Of a DNA stretch of 64,000 nt, positions 55,224 to 63,605 are shown one piece after another. The translations under genes were made by a program, and so were the position numbers. The notes under the pieces were generated by a model. It was given only the letters and a program-made list of their open reading frames with translations. It did not search any database and was not told where the DNA came from. Within the stretch, counting starts at the first letter, position 1. Each line of letters opens with the position of its first letter. This DNA is from JACCZH01 sp963729445 (GTDB lineage Bacteria > Chloroflexota > Chloroflexia > Thermomicrobiales > CFX8), in assembly GCA_963729445.1 (NCBI GenBank), contig CAVSNU010000002.1, positions 124,001-188,000 on the forward strand, in the 5' to 3' direction.

Positions 55224-56569
55224 GGGCGCGAGTCCGGCGAGCGTTGAGAGCGCGGCGCGTGGACCCGGGGAATCGTAAATCGAAACGTGGCCCCCTGCCC
55301 AAGCTCGCTGCTGGCCTCGACCGTACCGCCATGCGCCAGGACAACGTGCTTGACGATCGCCAGCCCCAAGCCCGTTCCTCGCCCACTTCGTGAACGATCC
55401 GCCCGGAAGAAACGTTCCCAGACTCTCGGGAGATCGTCCGGGTGTATCCCGCTTCCAGTGTCGCTCACCGTAAATGCGACATACGCGTCGCTCTCAGAAG
55501 CTCCAATCTCAATTGTTCCACCCGCAGGCGTGTGGACGATAGCGTTGTTCACCAGGTTCACCAATACCTGATGCAGCCGACTCTCGTCTGCGGTCACATC
55601 CGTTACGCCCGCGTCAACGACCACCGTCATCCTCACCCCGTGCCGGCCTGCAATCGGCTCCATCCGTTCTCTGACCTCGTCAAGCAGGTCATGGACGTTC
55701 AGCCGTCGCAGGTTGAGACCGCCCTCTCGACCCTCCAGGTTCGCCAGGTCGAGGAGATCGTTCACCAGCGCGGTCATGACATCAACTTCGTCATCAATCT
55801 TCCCCAGGAACCGCTGGGCGTCGGGGTCTTGCTGCTGTAAATCCAGGAGCGTTTCGGTCATGATCTTGATGGCAGAGAGTGGCGTCCGGAGGTCGTGTGA
55901 GACGTTCGCGACGAACTCACGCCGCAGCGTTTGCAGCCGCGTAATCTCGGTAATGTCACGCAGCACGACCAGCGACTCGGGTGGCGACTCGGCCATACGC
56001 GTAATGACCACGTTCACGACGTTGGACTCACCCGGAATCTCGAACGTGTGGTGCTGGTCCTCCCCGGTGCGCAGGTTACGTTGCAGCAGCTCGTTGAGCT
56101 CGTGGTCGCGGGTGACCGCGATGAACGGCCGGCCGGCAGGATTCCGGCCACGGAAGAGCGCGCTGGCGGCCACATTGGCGTACGAAACCAGCCCGCTCGC
56201 GTCCACACGCATGATGCCGTCGTTCATGCGGTCCAGCAGCTGATTCTGCCGGGTCAGGATTCTCAGTTCTTCGATGTGGCTGGCTTCCAGCTCGCGGAGC
56301 CGTCCAGCGACGGCGGTGTACACATCATCGATCTCGTCTCGCGCCGTCCCGACCGGGTACTCTTTGTGATTGAGCCCGCCGCGGCGCAACTGGCGTTGTA
56401 TGGCCCGCAGCTTTGTGCGGGCTCTGTAGCCGACCCCGGCAGCCAGCAGGCCGCCAATGAGTGTCCCCAGGACGATCCCGGCGAGTGCCTGACCCAGAGC
56501 AAAGCCCAGGAGGGCGATGATTCCAGTAACGATTGGCGGTCCAAGCACCCTGATCAAGAGACCGCGCAT
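55220..56569 (-). CDS. PhoR-like sensor histidine kinase
   Basis: 449 residues. Two N-terminal membrane helices with almost no external loop (about 8-50), a HAMP-like linker, PAS domain (about 100-205; IMRVDASGLVSYANVAASALF), HisKA with VANVSHDLRTPLSAIKIM and HATPase_c with VNLVNNAIVHTPAGG, DTGSGIHPDDLPRVWERFF and GRGTGLGLAIVKHVV. It lies six bases after its response regulator. The signal is likely intracellular or membrane-derived, as in PhoR, because a true periplasmic sensor is missing. Confidence 0.92.
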   Translation of the reverse strand: MRGLLIRVLGPPIVTGIIALLGFALGQALAGIVLGTLIGGLLAAGVGYRARTKLRAIQRQLRRGGLNHKEYPVGTARDEIDDVYTAVAGRLRELEASHIEELRILTRQNQLLDRMNDGIMRVDASGLVSYANVAASALFRGRNPAGRPFIAVTRDHELNELLQRNLRTGEDQHHTFEIPGESNVVNVVITRMAESPPESLVVLRDITEITRLQTLRREFVANVSHDLRTPLSAIKIMTETLLDLQQQDPDAQRFLGKIDDEVDVMTALVNDLLDLANLEGREGGLNLRRLNVHDLLDEVRERMEPIAGRHGVRMTVVVDAGVTDVTADESRLHQVLVNLVNNAIVHTPAGGTIEIGASESDAYVAFTVSDTGSGIHPDDLPRVWERFFRADRSRSGRGTGLGLAIVKHVVLAHGGTVEASSELGQGATFRFTIPRVHAPRSQRSPDSRP

Positions 56570-56575
56570 GCTCGT

Positions 56576-57265
56576 TTACCCTTCGAACCGGTACCCGACG
56601 CCACGCACCGTCACAATCCTGACCGGTTGGTGGGGATCGCTCTCCACAGCCTCACGCAGGGCTCGCACGTGGACATCAACCGTGCGTTCATCGCCGACAA
56701 AATCGCTCCCCCAGGCGCCATCCAACAGCTGCCGTCGCGACAACGCCAGGCTCCGGTTCCGCATCAGGAATGCCAGCAGCTCGAACTCTCGCGGGCGCAG
56801 GAGGATCTCCTCGCCGTCCCGAAAGGCGCGTCTGGAGTCCAGAGAAAGGCTCAGATTCCCGGCCGTCATCGTTTCGTGGTTGCTCTCGGCCAGCGCCCCG
56901 CCTCCACGACGCAAGAGTGCCCGTACGCGCGCCTGTAGCTCGCGCAGGCTGAATGGTTTTGTAAGGTAGTCGTCCGCACCGATCTCCAGGCCAAGCACGC
57001 GGTCGACCTCCTCGCCGCGTGCGGTCAGCATGAGGATCGGCACGTTGGAGGTTGTGCGCACCCGGCGGCAGACCTCAAAGCCATCCAGGCCGGGCAGCAT
57101 GACGTCCAGAATAATCAGGTGCGGAGATTCGTGCCGCATGACGCCAAGCGCGTCATATCCGTTGGATGTGACGATGACCCGGTAGCCCTGGCGCTCCAGG
57201 TTGAATTTCAGGGCCTCAGAGAGGTTCTCTTCGTCCTCAACAACGAGTATCTGCTGGTGGGTCAT
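56576..57265 (-). CDS. PhoB/OmpR-type response regulator
   Basis: 229 residues. Receiver domain: ILVVEDEENLSEALKFNL, phospho-acceptor Asp in LIILDVMLPGLDGFEV (about 52), Thr in ILMLTARGEEVD and Lys in DDYLTKPFSLREL. Winged-helix DNA-binding domain from about 130: LRPREFELLAFLMRN, VDVHVRALREAVE and VRIVTVRGVGYRFEG. ATG at 57265 has GGGAG four bases upstream; the longer open frame is spurious. Divergent from the PfkB gene, with 143 bp between. No pst genes are adjacent, so phosphate control is not established. Confidence 0.93.
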   Translation of the reverse strand: MTHQQILVVEDEENLSEALKFNLERQGYRVIVTSNGYDALGVMRHESPHLIILDVMLPGLDGFEVCRRVRTTSNVPILMLTARGEEVDRVLGLEIGADDYLTKPFSLRELQARVRALLRRGGGALAESNHETMTAGNLSLSLDSRRAFRDGEEILLRPREFELLAFLMRNRSLALSRRQLLDGAWGSDFVGDERTVDVHVRALREAVESDPHQPVRIVTVRGVGYRFEG

Positions 57266-57408
57266 TGCACTCCCGCTCCGTTCGTGGGGATTGTACCGCC
57301 GAGTCCAGTTCGGAGGCCGCATCGGGCGCTTGTGCCGATTGGATAGGATTCTAGCTGCGATCTCCTTGATGGGGAGCGTGGAGTATATCGCTCGATGAGA
57401 GGCAACTG

Positions 57409-58368
57409 ATGAAACGCGCCGTGGCTGCCATAGGACTGTGTTCATGGGATACCTTTCTCCTGCTCGACAGGTACCCGGAGCTGGGCTCATACGCAACCAT
57501 ACAACGACAGTTCGAACAGGCCGGCGGCACGACCTCGAATACCTGCGCCGCGCTGGCGATGCTTGGGATCGACGCAGCGCTTGCATCGACCGTGGGGGCA
57601 GACCGCGCGGGCGAGCTTCTGGTGCAGTCGTTGAAGGAGTCCGGCTGCGACACGAGCATGATCCAGATTGACGCGGTCCGCCAGACAGACAGCAGCTACA
57701 TCGTTGTCTCCAGCACAAACGAAGCCGTCGATCGTACAATTCTATGGGTAAAGGGTGCTCAGCCGTGTTACGGCGACAAGCTGCCGATTGAGCAGCTCCT
57801 CGAGCACCGCTGGCTGCTCGTTGACGTCAACGACGACACCCTGCGAGCCTTTCTGCTGGAGCTTCCAGCGCACGTGAGCCCTCGGACGCAGCTTATCGGC
57901 GCGATGACCTACCTGACCGATACCGCGCCTTCAATCGGGTGGCAACATCTGCTGGGTCACGAGGTGGTCTTCGGCAATGGACGCGAGCTGATGTACCTCA
58001 CCGAAACACACGACGTACCTACCGCGGTTGAAACGGCCCGGGCAGGGATGCCGGGGACTGCGTGTCGGGTGATCTACGTCAGTCTTGGGGCGCAGGGGTC
58101 GATCGCGATTCGGCCGGAGACTGTCGTACACGTCCCAGCCTATGTCGTCGACGTTGTCGACACGACGGGCGCCGGTGACGCCTTCGCCGCGGGTTGCATC
58201 TGGGGCATCACCGAAGCACTGGGTGATCGCGACATTCTCACCCGAGGAAATGCGGTCGGTGCGCTCGCCTGTCGTGAGCTGGGCGCCCGAGCGGGCCTCC
58301 CCAGCCGTGAAGAAGCACTACGTTTGATCCAGTTCGGAACTATATTGAGTCATGACGCACCATATTGA
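57409..58368 (+). CDS. PfkB-family carbohydrate kinase
   Basis: 319 residues. The N-terminal FEQAGGTTSNTCAALAMLGIDAALASTVG is the substrate-binding GG region, and the C-terminal signature VVDTTGAGDAFAAGCIWGI carries the catalytic Asp and anion hole. LGIDAALASTVGADRAGELL matches ribokinase-like members. The sugar cannot be told; ribokinase, ketogluconokinase-like and adenosine kinases are all possible. GAGG lies upstream of the ATG. It overlaps queG by 17 bases. Confidence 0.85.
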   Translation: MKRAVAAIGLCSWDTFLLLDRYPELGSYATIQRQFEQAGGTTSNTCAALAMLGIDAALASTVGADRAGELLVQSLKESGCDTSMIQIDAVRQTDSSYIVVSSTNEAVDRTILWVKGAQPCYGDKLPIEQLLEHRWLLVDVNDDTLRAFLLELPAHVSPRTQLIGAMTYLTDTAPSIGWQHLLGHEVVFGNGRELMYLTETHDVPTAVETARAGMPGTACRVIYVSLGAQGSIAIRPETVVHVPAYVVDVVDTTGAGDAFAAGCIWGITEALGDRDILTRGNAVGALACRELGARAGLPSREEALRLIQFGTILSHDAPY

Positions 58369-59575
58369 TCGACAACTCCTCAATTCCATGGCTGCTGACG
58401 CCGGGCTCGTCGTCAGCGGCGTAACGTCAGCCGAGCCTTTTACTGACGTCGAGTCCTATGTACTGGATCACATCGAGCGCGGCCATCTCTCGGGGTTCGA
58501 GTGGTATACCGCCCTGCGCGCACGCCAGTCGGCGGACCCGCGCACGCTGCAGACAGACGTGCGCTCGATTGTGTCGGTGGCCGTGCCGTTCTGGACAGGA
58601 ACCGCGGCCCCGCCCGATGACGAGCTCCGTGGCAGGATCGCGCGTTACGCCTGGGGGCGCGATTACCACAAGACCCTCAAGACGCGCATGAAGACGCTCG
58701 TCGCCTCCATCGATGCGTACCTGGGAAGAGAGACGGAATCTCGACAACTGGTGGACACGGCGCGCGCTTTTGACCGCGCCGTGGCCGCTCGGGCGGGGGT
58801 GGGCTGGTACGGTAAGAACAGCATGATCATCGTTCCGGGCCACGGCTCCTGGGTCATGCTCGGTGAGATCTACCTGGACGTGGAGATTGAACCCGATGCC
58901 CCACTCCGCCAGAACTGCGGACGCTGCACGTTCTGCATCGATCGTTGTCCAACCGGCGCGATTGTCGAGCCGTACCGTATCGACGCCCCACGCTGCATCA
59001 GCTTCCTGACCATCGAAGAGCGTGGACCGCTGCCGCGTGAGTTGCGACCGTTGATGGGCAACTGGGTCTTCGGGTGCGACGTCTGCCAGGAGGTCTGCCC
59101 GTATACCGGCGCGGCTCGCCAGGTACACGACCTCGAGTTCCAACCTCGCACCGTCGACAACGCGTTCCCCTCCCTTGAGCTACTCGCACGCATGACCGAG
59201 GAGGAGTTCCGCGCGCTCTTTAGCGGCACCGCCGTTACGCGCGCCAAGCGGGCAGGAATCGCTCGCAACGCTGCCGTCGCTCTGGGCAACAGCCAGGACG
59301 AACGCGCCGAGCCGATCCTGCAGTGGATGCTCGTCCACCACGACCAGACGCTGGCTCGCGGCCACGCCGCCTGGGCTCTCCGCCACCTCATCGGCGAAGA
59401 GTCCAGGCCCTCGCTGGAACAAGCGCGCCGGCTGGAAGACGACGAGTACGTTCTCACCGAGATCGCGTGGGCCATCGAGCACGACACCCACGCCACCGTT
59501 GACCGGTCCGATACCGTCCGCCCGATCAGCCTCCATCGCCCCAGGCAGACCAAGAGCCTATCCCCGCTCGGTTGA
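58352..59575 (+). CDS. queG: Epoxyqueuosine reductase QueG
   Basis: Cobalamin-dependent Fe-S enzyme that makes queuosine in tRNA. 407 residues: N-terminal cobalamin-binding domain with VGWYGKNSMIIVPGHGSW, first [4Fe-4S] motif CGRCTFCIDRCPTGAI, second CDVCQEVCPY, and C-terminal HEAT-like repeats (AVALGNSQDERAEPILQ; HHDQTLARGHAAWALRH). Length and motif set are typical. The start overlaps the kinase gene, so the pair is co-transcribed. Other que genes are not in the window. Confidence 0.94.
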   Translation: MTHHIDRQLLNSMAADAGLVVSGVTSAEPFTDVESYVLDHIERGHLSGFEWYTALRARQSADPRTLQTDVRSIVSVAVPFWTGTAAPPDDELRGRIARYAWGRDYHKTLKTRMKTLVASIDAYLGRETESRQLVDTARAFDRAVAARAGVGWYGKNSMIIVPGHGSWVMLGEIYLDVEIEPDAPLRQNCGRCTFCIDRCPTGAIVEPYRIDAPRCISFLTIEERGPLPRELRPLMGNWVFGCDVCQEVCPYTGAARQVHDLEFQPRTVDNAFPSLELLARMTEEEFRALFSGTAVTRAKRAGIARNAAVALGNSQDERAEPILQWMLVHHDQTLARGHAAWALRHLIGEESRPSLEQARRLEDDEYVLTEIAWAIEHDTHATVDRSDTVRPISLHRPRQTKSLSPLG

Positions 59576-59691
59576 GAGAGGTCCGGCCTGCATCGCAGAG
59601 CTGAGCGATCTCGCTGCTGACTATGCCGAGCGGCGTCCCGAGGTCTCGCCGCAGCATACTCGATACTCTGTAGACTTCGGATATAATACCC

Positions 59692-59697
59692 GAGCAC
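59692..59697 (+). promoter_or_regulatory. Probable -10 of the EF-G-like gene
   Basis: Perfect TATAAT in an AT-rich patch in the 278-bp spacer after queG, 157 bases before the EF-G-like start codon. No strong -35 is seen; the closest candidates match three of six. Confidence 0.45.
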
Positions 59698-59853
59698 CTA
59701 CTGGTTCAAGTTGCCACGCCGCGTTGGGTCCGGCGTCGGCCCGCAGAAAGCACAGGCGTATACCCGCACCTAGTGGCGCAACCTTTCTCTGGGCCAGGAA
59801 GGTTAACCCGACCTCGTGGCATACCGTACTGATGGTAGTCTGGAGGGAACCTC

Positions 59854-61932
59854 GTGAACACGTACCCGGCTGAACGCATCCGTAACGTTGGTCTGTTTTC
59901 CCACGGCGGCGCCGGCAAGACGTCATTAAGCGAGGCGATGCTCTTTACAACACATGCGATCTCACGCCTGGGCCGAGTCGAGGACGGCAACACCGTTTCA
60001 GACTGGGACCCGGAAGAGGTGCGCCGCTCCATCTCGATCAGCACCACCGTGCTGCCCATTGAATGGCGCGAGCACAAGCTGAATATCCTCGATACCCCTG
60101 GATATGCTGATTTCGTCGGCGAAGTCAAATGCGCCATGCGAGTGGTTGATTGCGCCCTCATCGTGGTCGATGCCTCGGCCGGTGTTGAAGTCGGCACCGA
60201 GTTTGCCTGGCGCTTTGCCAATGAGCGCTCCGTTCCCCGCATCATCACCGTCAACAAAATGGATCGCGAGAACGCGAATTTCGAGAACTGCCTCCAATCG
60301 CTCCAGACGGCGTTCGGAGACGCAGTCGTTCCCGCCTTCCTCCCGATAGGTCAGGAAGCGTCATTCAGCGGCGTCGTAGATCTGATTGGAATGCGCGCCC
60401 TTGCGTTCGGTTCAACAACCGACGGTAGCGTCACCGAGTCAGACGTGCCGGAGTCGATGCTAGACGCAATCGAGACCTACCGGTTGCAGCTCGTGGAGAA
60501 GATCGCGGAAAACGACGAAGACCTCATGTTGCGCTATCTCGAAGATGAAGAGCTCAGCTCAGACGAATTACGCGCCGCACTGAAGACATCCGTCGCGAGC
60601 GGGGCCATCGTTCCTGTGTTCGCCTCAGCCGCAACCACCAATCGTGCCGTCGGCATCCTGCTGGACGCCCTGATCGACTTCGCCCCAGCCCCGCAACCGA
60701 CCTATGGCGTCGACGAGAGTGGCGCGATGGTTGAAGTTCTCCCGGCTGCGGACGGCCCGACCGTCGCCTTTGTCTGGAAAACCATCGCCGACCCCTATGT
60801 CGGAAAGTTGAGCTACTTCGGCGTTATGTCAGGCAGCGTCAAGTCGGACAGCCACATCTGGAACATTTCGAAGGGTGTCGACGAACGCGTCGGCCAGCTG
60901 TTCTGCATGCGTGGCAAAGAACAGATCGCTGTTTCTGAAATCGGACCGGGCGACATGGGCGCAGTCTCCAAACTCGGCGAGACCGGAACCGGGGACACGC
61001 TCTGCAACCCCAACTCGAAGATAACGCTTGACGGCATTACCTTTCCGACTCCACTCTTCTCCGCGGCGGTGAGGCCGCGCACGAAATCCGACCTCGATAA
61101 GATGAGCCAGGCGCTGAGCCGGCTGATGGACGAGGACCCGACCGTGCACATCGGACGCGACCCGGAATCCGGCGAGACCATCATTAGCGGCCTTGGCGAG
61201 TCCCACGTCCAGATCGTCCTGGAACGGATGTCACGCAAGTTCGGCGTCAACGTCGACTTTGAGCTTCCCACGGTCCAGTACCGTGAGACGATCACCGGCA
61301 AGGCCGAAAGGGTTGAGTACAAACACAAGAAGCAGTCCGGCGGCCACGGTCAGTACGGCCATGTGTATCTCGATGTGAGTCCGAGTGAGGAGGAGTTTGA
61401 GTTCGCCGAGACCATCTTTGGTGGCGCGGTGCCCCGGCAATATATCCCGGCGGTCGAGAAGGGCGTGCGCGAGGCCATGGAAGAGGGCGTCCTCGCGGGG
61501 TTTCCCATGATCAACATCAAAGTGACGTTGACGGACGGTTCCTATCACACCGTCGATTCGTCCGAGATGGCGTTCAAGATGGCGGCGATCCAGGCCTTCC
61601 GGAAGGCGGCTGAGTCCGCGAACCCGGTCATCCTGGAGCCCGTGAACTCGCTTCACGTGACCATACCGGACAGTTACACCGGAGATGTCATGAGTGACCT
61701 CACCTCAAAGCGCGCCCATGTAACCGGCATGAACCCTGGCGACAACGGTCATTCCACGATTGAGTCGGTGGTTCCGGCAGCGGAGATACAGCGCTATGCC
61801 ACCGACCTGCGCTCGATAACTCAGGGCCGTGGCACCTTCACGACTGAGTTCAGTCACTACCAGCAGGTGCCGGCACATCTAACCGACACCGTTATCAAGA
61901 CGACGAAGGCAAAACAGGAAGCCAGAGTCTAG
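59854..61932 (+). CDS. Elongation factor G-like GTPase (EF-G paralogue)
   Basis: 692 residues with all five EF-G domains. P-loop is VGLFSHGGAGKTSLSEAM rather than AHIDAGKTT, switch II LDTPGYADFVGEV, NKMD as VNKMDRE. Domain III-V regions run through VRPRTKSDLDKMSQAL, SGLGESHVQIVLERM, KKQSGGHGQYGHVYLDV and GDNGHSTIESVVP. The GG-A-GKTS P-loop and lack of a str operon mark it as the EF-G-like paralogue of unknown duty, found beside canonical FusA in many genomes. GTG at 59854 has GGAGGG six bases upstream. A terminator follows. Confidence 0.9.
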   Translation: MNTYPAERIRNVGLFSHGGAGKTSLSEAMLFTTHAISRLGRVEDGNTVSDWDPEEVRRSISISTTVLPIEWREHKLNILDTPGYADFVGEVKCAMRVVDCALIVVDASAGVEVGTEFAWRFANERSVPRIITVNKMDRENANFENCLQSLQTAFGDAVVPAFLPIGQEASFSGVVDLIGMRALAFGSTTDGSVTESDVPESMLDAIETYRLQLVEKIAENDEDLMLRYLEDEELSSDELRAALKTSVASGAIVPVFASAATTNRAVGILLDALIDFAPAPQPTYGVDESGAMVEVLPAADGPTVAFVWKTIADPYVGKLSYFGVMSGSVKSDSHIWNISKGVDERVGQLFCMRGKEQIAVSEIGPGDMGAVSKLGETGTGDTLCNPNSKITLDGITFPTPLFSAAVRPRTKSDLDKMSQALSRLMDEDPTVHIGRDPESGETIISGLGESHVQIVLERMSRKFGVNVDFELPTVQYRETITGKAERVEYKHKKQSGGHGQYGHVYLDVSPSEEEFEFAETIFGGAVPRQYIPAVEKGVREAMEEGVLAGFPMINIKVTLTDGSYHTVDSSEMAFKMAAIQAFRKAAESANPVILEPVNSLHVTIPDSYTGDVMSDLTSKRAHVTGMNPGDNGHSTIESVVPAAEIQRYATDLRSITQGRGTFTTEFSHYQQVPAHLTDTVIKTTKAKQEARV

Positions 61933-61966
61933 CCGGGACGCGGTAGGATTTCCTCATAGACGCGTT

Positions 61967-61989
61967 AGGGCGAGGCGCTGCCTCGCCCT
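61967..61989 (+). terminator. Terminator after the EF-G-like gene
   Basis: 10-bp stem AGGGCGAGGC / GCCTCGCCCT with a GCT loop, 35 bases after the stop, followed by CGATTTCG. The RNase HI gene begins 21 bases beyond, so readthrough may matter. Confidence 0.65.
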
Positions 61990-62009
61990 CGATTTCGTAT
62001 GGGGGTTTT

Positions 62010-62456
62010 GTGTCTGAATCAGGTAACCCGGAGGCCAACGCCAAGGCCGAGCGCGACTGGCACGTCTATCTCATCTTCGACGGCGGCTCGCGCGGCAATC
62101 CTGGTCAGGGATATGGAAGCTTTGCGTTCAAGGGAGTGGTGAACCAAGTCAAACCTTTTATGCTCACCTATCCAGGGCAAACGACCAATAACGAGGCCGA
62201 GTACATGACGCTTATTAACGGACTTGAGGCCGTGCTCACCGCTATCCGGACCTCCGGACACGATCCGTCGCAGCTTCGGATCGCCATCAAGTCGGATTCG
62301 AAGCTCGTTGTTGAACAGATCGCCGGGCGATGGAAAGTCAAGAAGGCTGAGCTGCGCCCCCATGTCCAACAGGCGCTCAAACTCCTCGGTCAGTTCAAGT
62401 CCTGGGATCTATCGTGGCATCCTCGCTCCGAGTCAGTCCGGGTGCTCGGTCATTGA
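62010..62456 (+). CDS. Ribonuclease HI-like protein
   Basis: 148 residues of RNase H fold. Acidic active-site motifs: LIFDGGSRGNPGQGYGS (first Asp), TTNNEAEYMTLINGLEAV (Glu) and AIKSDSKLVVEQIAGRWKVK (Asp). The C-terminus reads SWHPRSESVRVLGH and stops, so the fourth carboxylate of classical RNase HI (in the H...N..AD region) is not there. Its place may be taken by a shorter family-specific end. GTG start at 62010 follows a run of G. The stop overlaps the TTG of the next gene (TTGA), suggesting coupling with the peroxiredoxin-like gene. Confidence 0.82.
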   Translation: MSESGNPEANAKAERDWHVYLIFDGGSRGNPGQGYGSFAFKGVVNQVKPFMLTYPGQTTNNEAEYMTLINGLEAVLTAIRTSGHDPSQLRIAIKSDSKLVVEQIAGRWKVKKAELRPHVQQALKLLGQFKSWDLSWHPRSESVRVLGH

Positions 62457-62926
62457 GCTCTCGCCCGCGAACCGGACGGCCCTTCCCGCTGTTGGAGCTC
62501 GCGACAGACGCGGGGGGCGTCTGTCACGTTCCCGACGGGCGGACACTAATCGTCTTTTACCGGGGCCATTGGTGAGACTATTGTCATGACCAGCTCGTCG
62601 GGCTGGCGGAGGAGAGAACGGCCTTCGCACAGGCGGGGGTGTCCATCGTGGCGATCTCGACCGACGATTGCATGGGCCGGGCTGAGATCGAACGGGCGGT
62701 CGGAGGATCGTTTATCGTGTTGTCCGATAACGACGCCGTCGTCACCGGGACACTCGATCTCATCGATCCATTCGAGCTCCGGCCCGGGTCGGTCGCGCTT
62801 CCCGCGGTGTTTCTGGTGGATGATTTCGGGATCGTGCGATACCACTATATCGGTCGTGCGCCGGAGGACCGGCCACGAATCGAGCTACTCCTGTTAGCCG
62901 CTGAGCGACTCGCTAGACGGAAATGA
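62453..62926 (+). CDS. Peroxiredoxin-like thiol peroxidase, probable selenoprotein with in-frame UGA
   Basis: 157 residues of the AhpC/TSA thioredoxin fold. N-terminal RPFPLLELATDAGG, then IVFYRGHW-UGA-DYCHDQL. The family has FYRGxWCxxC here, so UGA (62573-62575) stands for the first, peroxidatic Cys of C-x-x-C, and the next Cys is kept. The rest, AGVSIVAISTDD, LSDNDAVVTGTLDLI and ALPAVFLVDDFGIVRY, stays in the same frame to a TGA stop. I therefore read the codon as selenocysteine. The alternatives are a substitution error from TGC or TGT, or a nonsense pseudogene. TTG start overlaps the RNase HI stop. A stem-loop follows the UGA. Confidence 0.78.
62590..62606 (+). promoter_or_regulatory. Candidate bacterial SECIS stem-loop
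   Basis: Stem CCAGC / GCTGG with a possible U-G closing pair and loop CGTCG, placed 14 bases after the UGA. The apical loop begins about 20 bases after UGA, and G is its second base. Bacterial SECIS elements lie immediately downstream of the UGA in the coding region and carry a G near the loop start, so spacing and loop fit. The stem is short, 5-6 bp. Confidence 0.5.
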
Positions 62927-63558
62927 TAATGCGCCACATTCGCATCCTGCTGATGTTCTGGATATTTCAATTGCTCTCGCCCAACCTGCGCTTCTGGAAG
63001 CGCAGTGACGCATACGATGCGCGGGAGGCGGCCCTGAATGATCTGTATGCCATCCTGGCCGCCACCTACGAGACGGTCGCAAGCCTCAAGCCAGAGTGGA
63101 CAGAGGCCTGGGATGACCGGCACACCACGACGCTGCCGCCGAAGTACGAACGGGATAACGCGCTCCCCCCGCGCACGATAGAAGCAGTGCGTGAGATGCG
63201 ATTTGCGCGAGAACTTCTCCAGCGGCACCGCTGGCGCTCTGTGAAACAACCGTTGTTCGCGGACGTCGAGCCGCCGGCCTGGGCCACCCTTCAACGCCGG
63301 CTGCAGCTGGTGTCTGCAGAGCTGCTGGCAGTTCAGGATGCCCACATGGAGCAGCTGCGCCGCGATGAGATCGAATGGATTGAACGCGCCATCGAGGGTT
63401 ATGACAACGCCCGCCGCTACATCCGCACGGCCGAACGAGAGGACGAGCCACTCGAACGCCAGGTTGCCAACTCAGCCTACGTCGCCCTGCATCTCGCCCT
63501 CCAACTCTCCGATCGACTCATCGAACGTCAGCAGTATGAGCTGGCAAAGGAGGAGTAA
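62923..63558 (+). CDS. Conserved hypothetical protein with N-terminal membrane helix
   Basis: 211 residues, not recognised. One hydrophobic stretch, HIRILLMFWIFQLLSPNL (about 5-22), is followed by a mostly helical, highly charged body rich in Glu, Arg and Leu with likely coiled coils, for example LQRRLQLVSAELLAVQDA and LSDRLIERQQYELAKEE. No catalytic motif is visible. Its ATG overlaps the stop of the peroxiredoxin-like gene (ATGA), so the two are probably made together. A role helping a membrane-near redox enzyme is possible but is only guessed from context. Confidence 0.75.
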   Translation: MIMRHIRILLMFWIFQLLSPNLRFWKRSDAYDAREAALNDLYAILAATYETVASLKPEWTEAWDDRHTTTLPPKYERDNALPPRTIEAVREMRFARELLQRHRWRSVKQPLFADVEPPAWATLQRRLQLVSAELLAVQDAHMEQLRRDEIEWIERAIEGYDNARRYIRTAEREDEPLERQVANSAYVALHLALQLSDRLIERQQYELAKEE

Positions 63559-63605
63559 CGGTGTCGACGGAGGGGGGGAACCTGGTAGATCAACCGAGCC
63601 CAGAA

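Noticed and set aside
62453..62926. Frameshifted or nonsense peroxiredoxin pseudogene
   Set aside because: The frame does not change across the TGA, all other motifs are intact, and the TGA sits at the catalytic Cys.
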